Made by a program: the position numbers and the translations under genes
Notes under the pieces: generated by a model
Database searches by the model: none
What the model saw: the letters and a program-made list of their open reading frames with translations, nothing else
Told to the model about the DNA's origin: nothing
In this document: one piece after another, positions 17,025 to 24,903 of the stretch
Position numbering within the stretch: the first letter of the stretch is position 1
Layout of the letters: every line of letters starts with the position of its first letter
Assembly: GCF_000276805.1 (NCBI RefSeq)
Contig: NZ_AKXQ01000002.1
Location: 186,001 to 250,000, forward strand
Origin: Moritella dasanensis ArB 0140
GTDB taxonomy: Bacteria > Pseudomonadota > Gammaproteobacteria > Enterobacterales > Moritellaceae
Direction: 5' to 3'
DNA: 64,000 nucleotides

Positions 17025-18479
17025 TTAAACTACAACGAGAATAACAACGTAAACCAACATTAAACCAGCAAGGCCCATGATAAGTCCGATTCTTGCCATA
17101 TCCTTGCTGGCAACCAAGCCCGTCGCATATGCCAACGAATTAGGCGGTGTTGAAACGGGTAATATCATCCCGAGTGAAGCTGAACACGCCACCACGACTA
17201 ACATCACCAACAACGACAAGTCATCCATCGACGTTGCCACTGCGGCCGCAATCGGCATTAACAAATTCGCCGTTGCCGTGTTCGAGATAAAGTTAGCCAT
17301 TAACCAACACACAAAAGACATGACTAACATCACCAGCAAGGCCGGCAATACTGCATAATCAATTGAATTAGCCATCACCGCCGCGAGCCCCGTTTTGTCT
17401 AACGCAATACCAATCGCAATACCACCGGCAACCAGCCACAACACGTCCCAGTTAATCAGTTTCAATTCTTCCTTGCCAATGATACCTGTTAGCGTAAATA
17501 CCGCCAGCGGTACAATCGCGACCACATACGTATTCATGCCATGTAAACCTGTCGTCATCCACAACACGATTGTCATCCCAAAAGTGATATACACAACAAT
17601 TGCTTGCCAACTACGCTGAAAGTCACCGCCTAATTGCAAATGTAAACAGTCGCCACTAAACGGAAACAGCTTTTGTAACAGCCACCAAGCAAAGGCTAAT
17701 AACACGATAACAAAAGGTAAACCAACCATCATCCAATCCAGAAAAGTGACATTATATAGGCCATCAAGATACTGCAACGCAATAGCATTGGGTGGCGTAC
17801 CAATCGGCGTCGCAATGCCACCAAGGTTTGCGGCAATCGGCACACTTAAAACCAACGCTTTAATGCCCTTTTCTTCCTTCGGCACTGACATTAGAATTGG
17901 ACCTAACAAAGACAACATCATCACCGTTGTTGCCGTGTTAGACATAAACATAGAAAACAACGCCGTGATCATCATTAATCCCAGCATGATAGACGCTGGT
18001 TTAGTGCCAAATGGTTTTAATAGTACATTAGCAAGGTTGGTATCTAGGGCATATTTATTCGCAGCAATGGCTAACGAGAAACCACCGAGGAACAACACGA
18101 TAATCGGAGACGAGAAAGCAGCGAAGATATCGTTGTAATGCATTAATCCTTCGATAGTCGTCGCAGGATCTAACCCATCATTAACAAATCGAAAACTGTA
18201 AAGCCCTTGGTCTGACAGCATCACCAGTTCAAGGGTGATGATCAACAGTGACGTGGCAAACACAGGAACGGGTTCGAGGATCCACAACAGTGCAGCAAGA
18301 ATAAAAATAGCGAGCAATCGATGTTGGATAATACTGAGGTCGTCAAAGGGTAACAGAGAGGTGGGCACAGACAGTAAAAATAATGGAATTCCAAATGCAA
18401 TCAGAAGTTTAACCAACCTCACCATCAAAGGATGATTTCCGTTATCTGTATGTACTTTATCTAGTGTTGTTTTCGTCAT
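17025..18479 (-). CDS. SLC13/DASS family permease (Na+-coupled dicarboxylate-type)
   Basis: A 484-residue transporter of about 11-12 membrane helices. Both SNT signatures are present: 'FMSNTATTVMMLSLLGPIL' in the first half and 'FISNTATANLLMPIAAAVA' in the second, together with 'IPIAANLGGIATPIGTPPNAIAL' and 'PVSTPPNSLAYATG', so the Na+/substrate motifs of DASS transporters are intact. Substrates in the family include succinate, malate, citrate and sulfate; dicarboxylate is most likely. The ATG at 18479 (MTKTTLDK) is preferred over upstream frames because it has AGGT upstream and gives the usual family length. Confidence 0.88.
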   Translation of the reverse strand: MTKTTLDKVHTDNGNHPLMVRLVKLLIAFGIPLFLLSVPTSLLPFDDLSIIQHRLLAIFILAALLWILEPVPVFATSLLIITLELVMLSDQGLYSFRFVNDGLDPATTIEGLMHYNDIFAAFSSPIIVLFLGGFSLAIAANKYALDTNLANVLLKPFGTKPASIMLGLMMITALFSMFMSNTATTVMMLSLLGPILMSVPKEEKGIKALVLSVPIAANLGGIATPIGTPPNAIALQYLDGLYNVTFLDWMMVGLPFVIVLLAFAWWLLQKLFPFSGDCLHLQLGGDFQRSWQAIVVYITFGMTIVLWMTTGLHGMNTYVVAIVPLAVFTLTGIIGKEELKLINWDVLWLVAGGIAIGIALDKTGLAAVMANSIDYAVLPALLVMLVMSFVCWLMANFISNTATANLLMPIAAAVATSMDDLSLLVMLVVVACSASLGMILPVSTPPNSLAYATGLVASKDMARIGLIMGLAGLMLVYVVILVVV

Positions 18480-18628
18480 TAGCTTTACCTGATAAGCCAC
18501 TAATTCATAAGATATAAAATACACTCTTTTGAAGCTAATTATTCGCTTGTCTATCACGTTTCCAAGTTACAATTGCATTTATTTAACCACAAGGGGGTAG
18601 TAAATACTGATTACCTTATAGAAAGCAA

Positions 18629-18685
18629 AAAGCCCCAACGAAACAATCTTATTATAATTAAGAATTAGAGTCTCTCTGGGGCTTT
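18629..18685 (-). terminator. terminator downstream of htpX
   Basis: Arms TGGGGCTTT and AAAGCCCCA lie 39 bases apart with AT-rich inner pairing. On the minus strand the second arm runs into TTTTTGC. It is located 40 bases after the htpX stop. Confidence 0.75.
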
Positions 18686-18723
18686 GTTCCCTAAGCTATT
18701 ATCAGCCTAGAACATCCGTAAGA

Positions 18724-19599
18724 TTAAAGATTACGTAATGCGTTAATACGGTTTTGCAATGGTGGATGGCTCATTAATAGCTCCATCATGGTCTTCTTAC
18801 CCGTAATACCAAACGCCATCATCGAACCTTCAAGCTGTGTTTCTTGGCTTGTTTTAAGACGTTCAAGTGCAGCAATCATCTTCTCTTTACCAACCAGTTT
18901 CGCTGCGCCTGAGTCTGCTTTAAACTCACGTTGACGGCTAAACCACATCGTTAAGAAGCTTGCTAAGAAACCGAATAGCATTTCTAACGCCATTGATACG
19001 ATGAAGTAAGTCATAAAGCTACCGCCTTCCCCCTCGCCTTCTTCATCATTCGATGTGAAACCACTTACTGCATTAGCAATAATACGTGATAAGAAGATAA
19101 CAAACGTATTCACCACACCCTGCATCAAGGCCATCGTGATCATGTCGCCGTTAGCAACGTGGTTGATTTCGTGAGCAACAACCGCTTCAGCTTCATCACG
19201 TGTCATTTGTGCTAGTAGACCCGTTGATACTGCAATTAAGGCAGCGTCACGTTTAGCACCGGTGGCAAAGGCATTCATCTCGGCAGCATCATAAATAGCA
19301 ACATCAGGCATACCAATACCCGCTTGTTTTGCTTGTCGAGTAACAGTTTCCATTAACCAATGTTCATTGGCATTACGTGGTTGCGTGATGATCTCGCCAC
19401 CAATTGAACGTAGTGCCATTTTCTTCGACAGCATTAATGAGATTAATGAACCACCAAAACCAAACAATACCGCCATTACCAACAACCCAGACAGGCTGCC
19501 TGATTGAATACCAGTAGTTGCATAGATAATGTTTAATACAATACTAAAAACCAGCATGACTGCCAGGTTGGTTGCAAGAAATAGCATAATGCGTTTCAT
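18724..19599 (-). CDS. htpX: membrane zinc metalloprotease HtpX
   Basis: M48B family protease for quality control of inner-membrane proteins. The start at 19599 gives '[20 protein letters not shown]', which aligns with the known HtpX N-terminus. The active site '[14 protein letters not shown]' (HExxH) and the glutamate-containing '[20 protein letters not shown]' are intact, and four hydrophobic segments are visible. Length 291 residues matches E. coli HtpX. GGAG lies 11 bases upstream. It is monocistronic with its own terminator. Heat-shock or Cpx control is known in E. coli but not visible here. Confidence 0.95.
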   Translation of the reverse strand: MKRIMLFLATNLAVMLVFSIVLNIIYATTGIQSGSLSGLLVMAVLFGFGGSLISLMLSKKMALRSIGGEIITQPRNANEHWLMETVTRQAKQAGIGMPDVAIYDAAEMNAFATGAKRDAALIAVSTGLLAQMTRDEAEAVVAHEINHVANGDMITMALMQGVVNTFVIFLSRIIANAVSGFTSNDEEGEGEGGSFMTYFIVSMALEMLFGFLASFLTMWFSRQREFKADSGAAKLVGKEKMIAALERLKTSQETQLEGSMMAFGITGKKTMMELLMSHPPLQNRINALRNL

Positions 19600-19761
19600 A
19601 TATTTTTGTTCTCCAATAAAATAGAGTGACATAATATGACAAAATGAAGAGAACGCATATAGGGAAATTTGTAAAGAGAAGTAAAGAACAATAAAGAACA
19701 AAAAATGACCTTTAAACGCCCAGTGCATCTAAAGGTCAAAATAACGCGACATTAGCCAGCG

Positions 19762-19950
19762 TTAATAGTTAACGGCATTTTGAATCAGATCAATCAACTC
19801 ATTTTCAGTCGCAGGTTCACGCGCTAAATCAAGTTCAGGTCCCGCGCCACCACTTAAAGAGTAGACCTTCGAACCACAATGATCATAGTGATACCAAGTA
19901 CCATCAATACATACGTCCGTGTAACATTTAGGATTGCGTAATAATTCCAT
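19762..19950 (-). CDS. small uncharacterised protein
   Basis: A 62-residue protein starting 'MELLRNPKCYTDVCIDGTWYHYDH' with three cysteines, a Gly-rich centre and an acidic C-terminus 'ENELIDLIQNAVNY'. The ATG at 19950 has AAGGTGG five bases upstream, which favours it over an in-frame ATG at 19968. I do not recognise a family. It is the most htpX-proximal of the same-strand small genes that make up the accessory block. Confidence 0.55.
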   Translation of the reverse strand: MELLRNPKCYTDVCIDGTWYHYDHCGSKVYSLSGGAGPELDLAREPATENELIDLIQNAVNY

Positions 19951-20120
19951 CTTTACCACCTTAATCATGTGTTGAGTGTTTTTACATACTGTTCACATTA
20001 AATATAAACGCACATGCCTATTAACGCTATTGATGTAGATCAACGAATAATCTATTGAGTAATTCCGCGTTGATTTATTTGGCAAACTTGCAAGATGGAC
20101 ACGCGTTATTCATCAGTGCA

Positions 20121-20151
20121 TTGTTGTGGCCTAATGAATCTGTACACTTAA
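20121..20151. repeat. dispersed repeat fragment
   Basis: Contains TTGTTGTGGCCTAATGAATC and then TGTACACTTA, which matches the tail of the repeat at 23036-23153 (on the other strand) and the core of the hairpin at 4387-4448. Confidence 0.5.
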
Positions 20152-20166
20152 AGAGTTGGGGATGAG

Positions 20167-21066
20167 TTATAGCTCTTGATTCTCAGTAACATCTAAGAAA
20201 TTGACCGCATTCCAATTCTTAACGTCGGCACTTAAATCCTTTAGAAGTTCGTTAAATTCACTGTTGGAAACACCATTATCATCGATAATTGCCGACTCTC
20301 TCCACTTTTCAGAATGAGATAGTTTTTCTCTTATAACCGCAGTGGCAATATCAATCCAAGTCGGCGGTGTAAAAGTAAAATTAAACGAAACGGCATCTGT
20401 AACGGCTTCGGTCATATGCCAAACGCCTCGTGGTACAAATAGAATTGAACCCGGTTCTAATATATATTCAATACAATCTGCAGGGAATGCTTCTGGAAAT
20501 TCTTTATCTGCATAACCTGCTAGTTCATGGTCAACTGGGTGGCCGATCACATGGCGAGTCATTGGATTATTAATGGTTTTATTTTCTGCTAACCACCATT
20601 TTTTTGTGCCTTCTAATTGCACAACAAAATTAAAATTCTGATCGAAATGAGGCGCATTGCCCTTCCCCGCTGGTGATGCGTAGACTAAGTTTCTAACATA
20701 GGTCAACTCAGAGAATCCAATTTCCTTTCTGATTTTTTGATTCCACATGTCAAACTCAGGAATCATTCTATTGACGTCATTAAAAAGAATGCAGTTACCA
20801 CAATAATATTCATTAATCGCGTCTTCAGGAGAAACTGAAGTCTTTGAAATTTCATCTGCAACCTGTGGATTAAAAACATCCACAGTGTCTTGCCAGTAGG
20901 CCGCAAGGTTTTCAACAGATTTAAGAAATGGAAGACCCATTAAATCTTTAAGAGATTCTGTATTACCATGGGATACAAAAGGTGTTTGAGACTCGAGTAA
21001 CTTTAAAAATTCTTCTTTGGTGTTATCACCAATAAGTGACTGTAGATTGATTTCTGTATTACTCAT
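20167..21066 (-). CDS. JmjC/cupin-like 2-oxoglutarate-dependent oxygenase
   Basis: A 299-residue protein with a JmjC-type double-stranded beta-helix. The metal ligands are visible as 'APHFDQNFNFVVQL' (HxD) and 'VPRGVWHMTEAV' (distal His), and 'QLEGTKKWWLAENKT' is the usual strand with the 2-oxoglutarate-binding Lys region. This layout fits the cupin_8 group, which includes ribosomal oxygenases and small-molecule hydroxylases. Fe(II)/2OG-dependent hydroxylation is a reasonable inference; the substrate is unknown. A 9-bp hairpin (CGCGTTATT, 21075-21083, with AATAACGCG, 21092-21100) lies just before its start. It is part of the same-strand accessory gene series. Confidence 0.75.
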   Translation of the reverse strand: MSNTEINLQSLIGDNTKEEFLKLLESQTPFVSHGNTESLKDLMGLPFLKSVENLAAYWQDTVDVFNPQVADEISKTSVSPEDAINEYYCGNCILFNDVNRMIPEFDMWNQKIRKEIGFSELTYVRNLVYASPAGKGNAPHFDQNFNFVVQLEGTKKWWLAENKTINNPMTRHVIGHPVDHELAGYADKEFPEAFPADCIEYILEPGSILFVPRGVWHMTEAVTDAVSFNFTFTPPTWIDIATAVIREKLSHSEKWRESAIIDDNGVSNSEFNELLKDLSADVKNWNAVNFLDVTENQEL

Positions 21067-21209
21067 ATTTAATTCGCGTTATTTAATGGTCAATAACGCG
21101 GACTATCGCATGAAATAAACAATATGAAAACTAATAACGAAACAGATACCCATTTCAGCAAATTTCACTCTATTGATATTTTTCCTCAGGGATTATGGAT
21201 TATCACACC

Positions 21210-21794
21210 TTAATCACTCTTAAGTAATTTTTTCGCCGATGAATCCCATGGGAGCACCTGCACTTTCGGCCAACGCGCCTTATATCCAGCGGTCATTTTG
21301 TTGTAACTGGTCACAGTCATTGCAGACTTATTAGGTTGTACTAACATATTGAAAGCATCTTCTAGACCATAAGGTGCATAGATAACGACATTACCATAAG
21401 AGTCGAGAGTAAAACCGATAGCAAACGCAGTTAACCAAGATTTAATACCCTGCTCCACACTCGCGTATTCTACGATTGAGCAACCAAACTTCTGGAGGTA
21501 ACGTTCATGCATTGTCGCTTGATTCTTAATATCCACTTCAACACTATGTCGTAGGTGTTTAGCAAAATATTGTTCAAAAGACGTTTCTGAAACAGCATTG
21601 ATTTTATCAAAATAAACTATGTCAAAATCTTTCACCTTATCCAGCAGATCTTTTCCATCTAAGCTGTTCCAAATTAATTGGGTGATCGCTCCACCAGCAA
21701 TATAGAAGTTAGGTAAACCAACATCCCTGCACGCTTCAGCGGTTTCCATCAACTCTGGAACCGACTTAATTAATTGCTGTAGTTTTAGTTCCAT
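21210..21794 (-). CDS. nucleotidyltransferase-fold protein (DUF925/NTP_transf_6)
   Basis: A 194-residue protein with the family pattern 'NFYIAGGAITQLIWNSLDG' followed by 'VKDFDIVYFD' (metal-binding DxD-like DFDIVYFD). 'FGCSIVEYASVEQGIKSWLTAFAIGF' and 'YGLEDAFNMLVQPN' are typical of this minimal nucleotidyltransferase family. No target is known for these proteins. It starts 22 bases after the upstream HAD gene ends, and the sequence between carries TAACGAGCGTTAGC, which resembles paired integron core sites. Confidence 0.75.
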   Translation of the reverse strand: MELKLQQLIKSVPELMETAEACRDVGLPNFYIAGGAITQLIWNSLDGKDLLDKVKDFDIVYFDKINAVSETSFEQYFAKHLRHSVEVDIKNQATMHERYLQKFGCSIVEYASVEQGIKSWLTAFAIGFTLDSYGNVVIYAPYGLEDAFNMLVQPNKSAMTVTSYNKMTAGYKARWPKVQVLPWDSSAKKLLKSD

Positions 21795-21816
21795 CTTCCC
21801 AACCTGCTAACGCTCG

Positions 21817-22452
21817 TTACAAGCCAATATACGCAAACGCTTCGTTTTTCTTTTCAAAGTTTTTAATTGACTGATGATGTTCCAATTTATCACCCACTAA
21901 AACAAAGTTAACGCCTAACTCTTTACAAGCCTTTAAATCCCAACTTCCATCACCAAAATATGTAAATGATAACCGGACTTCTTTAACCGCTCTTTTTTCT
22001 GCAATCTTCATAATCTCGATTCTTGAATAGTGATCATTGGAGGATGCAATTGGAATATCTGAAATGTCGATACCAGCGGACTTCAATTTTAAAACGGCAC
22101 TCTCATACCAACCGCCAGTTGCAAATGAAATGACGACATCATCGAGTTCTTTTAAATTGGCGATAAATGTAGATGCCCCAGTGATTTCACGAATTGGCTT
22201 TTCATCAACCCGAGTTTGAATTTTGGTTAAGAATACATTTTTAATATTTTCAGTCACTGTATTGGTATTTTTAATGTTCTTTTCATTAAAAAACTCATTA
22301 AGGATCCCAGCATCTGTTACATGTTTATAACGAGCCCAGTTTGTATCAATATCGAATCCAGTTACTTCTTTTACTGCTTCGTTAAAACACTCAGAGTCAA
22401 AATCATACGATTCAATAAGTGTTCCATCGATATCAAACATTACATGATGCAT
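21817..22452 (-). CDS. HAD-superfamily hydrolase
   Basis: A 211-residue phosphatase-like protein. The nucleophile motif 'MFDIDGTLIESYDFDSE' (DxDGT) is at the N-terminus, motif II in 'DVVISFATGGWYESA', the conserved Lys near 'IMKIAEKRAVKE' and the acidic motif IV 'TYFGDGSWDLKACKELG'. The alpha-helical cap lies between residues 20 and 90. It resembles phosphoglycolate-phosphatase-like HADs; substrate unknown. AAGGAG is located ten bases before the start. It lies directly before the nucleotidyltransferase gene and the two may be co-transcribed. Confidence 0.8.
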   Translation of the reverse strand: MHHVMFDIDGTLIESYDFDSECFNEAVKEVTGFDIDTNWARYKHVTDAGILNEFFNEKNIKNTNTVTENIKNVFLTKIQTRVDEKPIREITGASTFIANLKELDDVVISFATGGWYESAVLKLKSAGIDISDIPIASSNDHYSRIEIMKIAEKRAVKEVRLSFTYFGDGSWDLKACKELGVNFVLVGDKLEHHQSIKNFEKKNEAFAYIGL

Positions 22453-22552
22453 AGTGTGACTCCTTAAAGAATGGCTCAGACTTGTTCACACCCAAATAAG
22501 TGAACCAAGTGCTGACAGCAATGAGCATAATTGAGTTATACGGTTTTTACAT

Positions 22553-22813
22553 CTATTCAGTTTGATCACCAAAGCTCTCTATTATTTTGGTGCCACAAAC
22601 ATCACATATTAGATGCTTATCACGAAGGTCCATAAATGAAGCGGCTCGTCCAGCGCCCCACCCTGCAAAAAAAGCGGTCATAAACACTTTTATACGGTCT
22701 TTTCTACTTTCAGGTCTAACTGCTGAATTCGAGATCATAAGTAAGTGATGATTTGTATCAGCTTTACATTGCTGGCAATACCTTGACACCAATGTTGATT
22801 CATTATTATTCAT
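22553..22813 (-). CDS. small zinc-ribbon-like protein
   Basis: An 86-residue protein with two CxxC pairs, 'YCQQCKADTNHH' near residue 12 and 'LICDVCGTKII' near residue 71, separated by a Phe/Ala/Gly-rich stretch 'FMTAFFAGWGAGRAAS' that could sit at a membrane. A split zinc ribbon is likely. AAGGAT is located before the start. I recognise no named family. It lies in the accessory block, downstream of a repeat-rich stretch. Confidence 0.6.
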   Translation of the reverse strand: MNNNESTLVSRYCQQCKADTNHHLLMISNSAVRPESRKDRIKVFMTAFFAGWGAGRAASFMDLRDKHLICDVCGTKIIESFGDQTE

Positions 22814-23267
22814 AAAGATCCTTTTTATTAGCTAAATAAACAACGGTAACTAACTGTTTTTATTCTATTTAATCAGCATGTTATGCATTAATTTTAACGA
22901 TTCATAATGCCTTAATGGCCAAACCTACACTTCACCAAAAACGTTGAATGTAATAAGCAGAATGTTGATTGCTTTTTTACCCCGAACTAAAACTGTCCTT
23001 AAGCTAGCTACTCCCCAGATAATGATAACAATGAAAAATAGGAAAACCGATATAAGCATATTGTGAATGAGTAACAGCTCTAACAAGAAAAAGGGGTAAT
23101 CGAGTTAGAGCGATAAATCTAAACCATTTCGGTGTACAGATTCATTAAGCCACAACAGTGTTCACATTAATCTAGCTATGCTAGCTAACTCATTCGTGGA
23201 CAGAAATGGTTTAAAGTTTAAACTTTAAACGGTACAGTTCGGATTACAGAAAGTACGATTAAATTGA
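22814..23267. other. gene-free stretch made of repeats
   Basis: About 450 bases without a credible gene. It holds a copy of the dispersed hairpin repeat (23036-23153), a further loop-motif copy (CATTCGTGGACAGAAATGG, about 23191-23209) and an AT-rich dyad TTTAAAGTTTAAACTTTAAA at about 23210-23229. Confidence 0.55.
23036..23153 (+). repeat. dispersed hairpin repeat, copy D
   Basis: It has the head GGAAAACCGATATAAGCATA followed by TTGTGAATGAGTAA, then a perfect 8-bp stem GCTCTAAC (23077-23084) and GTTAGAGC (23104-23111), and a tail with ATTCATTAAGCCAC. The head matches copies at 24.8, 25.5 and 28.4 kb; the tail matches those at 4.4 and 20.1 kb. Confidence 0.65.
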
Positions 23268-23323
23268 GATTAACGCCTCAAACACCTAACTTCACCAAGT
23301 CTGAGTGCTTTGACTTGTTAGCA
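23268..23323 (-). repeat. candidate integron attC site 3 (56 bp)
   Basis: On the minus strand it begins with TGCTAACAAGTCAAA (R''-type core with TAAC) directly after the stop codon of the upstream gene and ends with TTTGAGGCGTTAATC (R'-type core with GTTA). The ends are imperfectly complementary, as expected for a short attC. It is less certain than the two long sites. Confidence 0.55.
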
Positions 23324-23324
23324 A

Positions 23325-23945
23325 TTACTTTAACGCCTTTCTAAAAATTTCACCAAAGTTTGAGTTTTCATAGTTGGTGATACCAATTTCGCTTTCTCTG
23401 CCGGAGCGGATTAAATCTTGCCGGTCCATAAATTGTTCTTTGATTAAAGGACTTCCCACCAAGTTTTCAAGGTTTTGGTGTTCCAAATCTTCGTATGTGT
23501 AAAACCAGAGGTTTGATGCAGAAACAAACTCAGTAATATCATCAATGAAGTAGCTATGAATGGTATCCACAGATCTTAAAAAGTTTGACTTGTTAATTTT
23601 CCCCGAGCAGTATGAAATAAACAATTTACTAATTAATTCTGCCTTTTCGATATCAGTGACATTATCTATGACTTGAATTATTTTATTCGAGATCTTCTCA
23701 CTGTCTGAAGATCGAGAAAAATCATTAATAGCACTTTTTTCTTTATCTGAGACACTTTCAAGTTTAAAAATAAATTTACTAAGTTTTTGTAAGAAAAAGT
23801 GGTCTCTAATAGACATTGTTAGTTCAGCTATTTTTATAGCAATACCAAAGACAGGTATATCTTTTAAAATTCCATTTTCTAATCCATTGTCTAAAGCAAC
23901 CTCTAGAGCGTTTGCTGACAAATCCTTTACTGCACTTTTATTCAA
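23325..23945 (-). CDS. uncharacterised cassette protein
   Basis: A soluble helical protein of about 206 residues with Ser/Lys-rich helices ('DKEKSAINDFSRSSDSEKIS') and one hydrophobic segment 'ILKDIPVFGIAIKIAELTM'; no family recognised. The frame is open to 24038, but that extension reads through an attC site. TTG at 23945 has AAGGAG six bases upstream and lies just after the attC core, as is usual for cassette genes, so I place the start there. The gene fills one complete cassette of about 705 bases between attC1 and attC3. The 'FGIAIKIAELTMSIRDHFFLQK' region recalls small proteins of unknown function near defence genes, but I would not assign a role. Confidence 0.55.
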   Translation of the reverse strand: MNKSAVKDLSANALEVALDNGLENGILKDIPVFGIAIKIAELTMSIRDHFFLQKLSKFIFKLESVSDKEKSAINDFSRSSDSEKISNKIIQVIDNVTDIEKAELISKLFISYCSGKINKSNFLRSVDTIHSYFIDDITEFVSASNLWFYTYEDLEHQNLENLVGSPLIKEQFMDRQDLIRSGRESEIGITNYENSNFGEIFRKALK

Positions 23946-23972
23946 CGCGAACTCCTTCCTCGATTTAGTATT

Positions 23973-24058
23973 GCTAAACGCCCACTTAAGGGACAAAAAT
24001 TGTTGGCTATAATCTTGTAAGGAACGAACAATAGCCAACTGTTGTTGTTCCGTTTAAA
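23973..24058 (-). repeat. integron attC site 1 (86 bp)
   Basis: Minus-strand order: R''-type TTTAAACG, then GGAAC, the L box CAGTTGGCTA, a variable centre, the complementary TAGCCAACA, then CTTAAG and the R'-type GGGCGTTTAGC. It is an imperfect palindrome and shares nearly all conserved blocks, in order and spacing, with the site at 24554-24640. It sits immediately after the DHFR stop codon. Confidence 0.8.
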
Positions 24059-24539
24059 TTTCTTGTCCACCCTTTTGCCAAATACGGTACGTATAATCTA
24101 AGTTTGAACTAAAACTTTGCTCAAACACTTTCCGATACCCGTTTGGAATTTTAGGGAAAAACACATCACCGTCTATTTCCTTGTGAACAGTGGAGATATG
24201 AAGCGTATCAGCACTATTAACAAGCGCCTTATAAATTTCTCCACCACCTGATACAAATGCATGGTCAGTTACATTTTTTAAAGTTGATAACGCGTTATCT
24301 ATAGAAGAAAAGTAAAATACATCTTCATCATCGGACTCTCTTGGAGACCGAGTAATTACAGCATATTTTCGATTTGGTAACTTTCCCATAGACTCGAAAG
24401 TCTTCCTACCGACAATCAGCCATTGATTATATGTCATCGCCTTAAACAATAGTTGTTCACCTTTTACTGACCAAGGAATATCTAAGCCTGAACCAATAAT
24501 ACCATTTTCAGAAACAGCTGCGATTAATGATAATTTCAT
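24054..24539 (-). CDS. dfrA: DfrA-type dihydrofolate reductase (integron cassette gene)
   Basis: Reduces dihydrofolate to tetrahydrofolate with NADPH. The 161-residue sequence follows the cassette-borne trimethoprim-resistance DfrA1 group far better than chromosomal FolA: '[16 protein letters not shown]', '[20 protein letters not shown]', '[19 protein letters not shown]' and '[22 protein letters not shown]' are almost family-identical stretches. The active-site acid is the Asp of 'DIPWS', and the cofactor loop 'SGGGEIY' is intact. GGAG precedes the ATG. It lies between two attC sites in a complete cassette of about 580 bases. Resistance to trimethoprim is a family-based inference and the exact Dfr subgroup is not determined. 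Confidence 0.9.
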   Translation of the reverse strand: MKLSLIAAVSENGIIGSGLDIPWSVKGEQLLFKAMTYNQWLIVGRKTFESMGKLPNRKYAVITRSPRESDDEDVFYFSSIDNALSTLKNVTDHAFVSGGGEIYKALVNSADTLHISTVHKEIDGDVFFPKIPNGYRKVFEQSFSSNLDYTYRIWQKGGQEI

Positions 24540-24553
24540 GCGACTCCATTGAG

Positions 24554-24640
24554 GGTTAACGCCGCCTTAAGCGGATTGAAATTGTTGGTTGTAACGTGTA
24601 CATGATAGAGCGCTAACCAACTGTTTTAGTTCCGTTTAAG
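24554..24640 (-). repeat. integron attC site 2 (87 bp)
   Basis: Minus-strand order: CTTAAACGGAAC, CAGTTGGTTA, a variable centre, AACCAACAATTT, CGCTTAAGGC and the R'-type GGCGTTAACC. It has the same blocks and spacing as attC site 1 and ends 14 bases before the DHFR start, where a cassette junction is expected. Confidence 0.8.
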
Positions 24641-24903
24641 AGCATTATTAGCAGTTGTAACAAGCTAATTTATAAACCTATCTGTTATGTTCTGTAAATT
24701 AACACCTTTGAGTATAAATTGAAATTTATGATCAAGTTATTTTTCACTTCACTACATTAATAATACATCAACAAATGTATGGAAAGTCTATATGAGTATA
24801 TTGCGAGAGAGCCAAAGCTCTAACTCACTTTGGGGCAATAACGGCTTAGAGTTGAAATTTTAAATGGCGTGACAGCCCTAGTGGATTTTAATTCAGAGGC
24901 TTG
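24641..24903. other. intergenic region with repeat copy A
   Basis: About 260 bases between attC2 and the GNAT gene. Apart from the hairpin repeat at 24774-24855 it is AT-rich and I see no gene. Confidence 0.5.
24774..24855 (+). repeat. dispersed hairpin repeat, copy A
   Basis: Head ATGTATGGAAAGTCTATATG, then GAGTATATTGCGAGAG; stem CTCTAA/TTAGAG enclosing the loop motif CACTTTGGGGCAATAACGG. Confidence 0.65.

Noticed and set aside
17077-18138. Several open frames antisense to the SLC13 transporter
   Set aside because: They mirror the transporter's codons; the minus-strand gene has all family motifs.
23946-24038. N-terminal extension of the unknown cassette gene
   Set aside because: The extension is the translated attC site; TTG 23945 has the Shine-Dalgarno.
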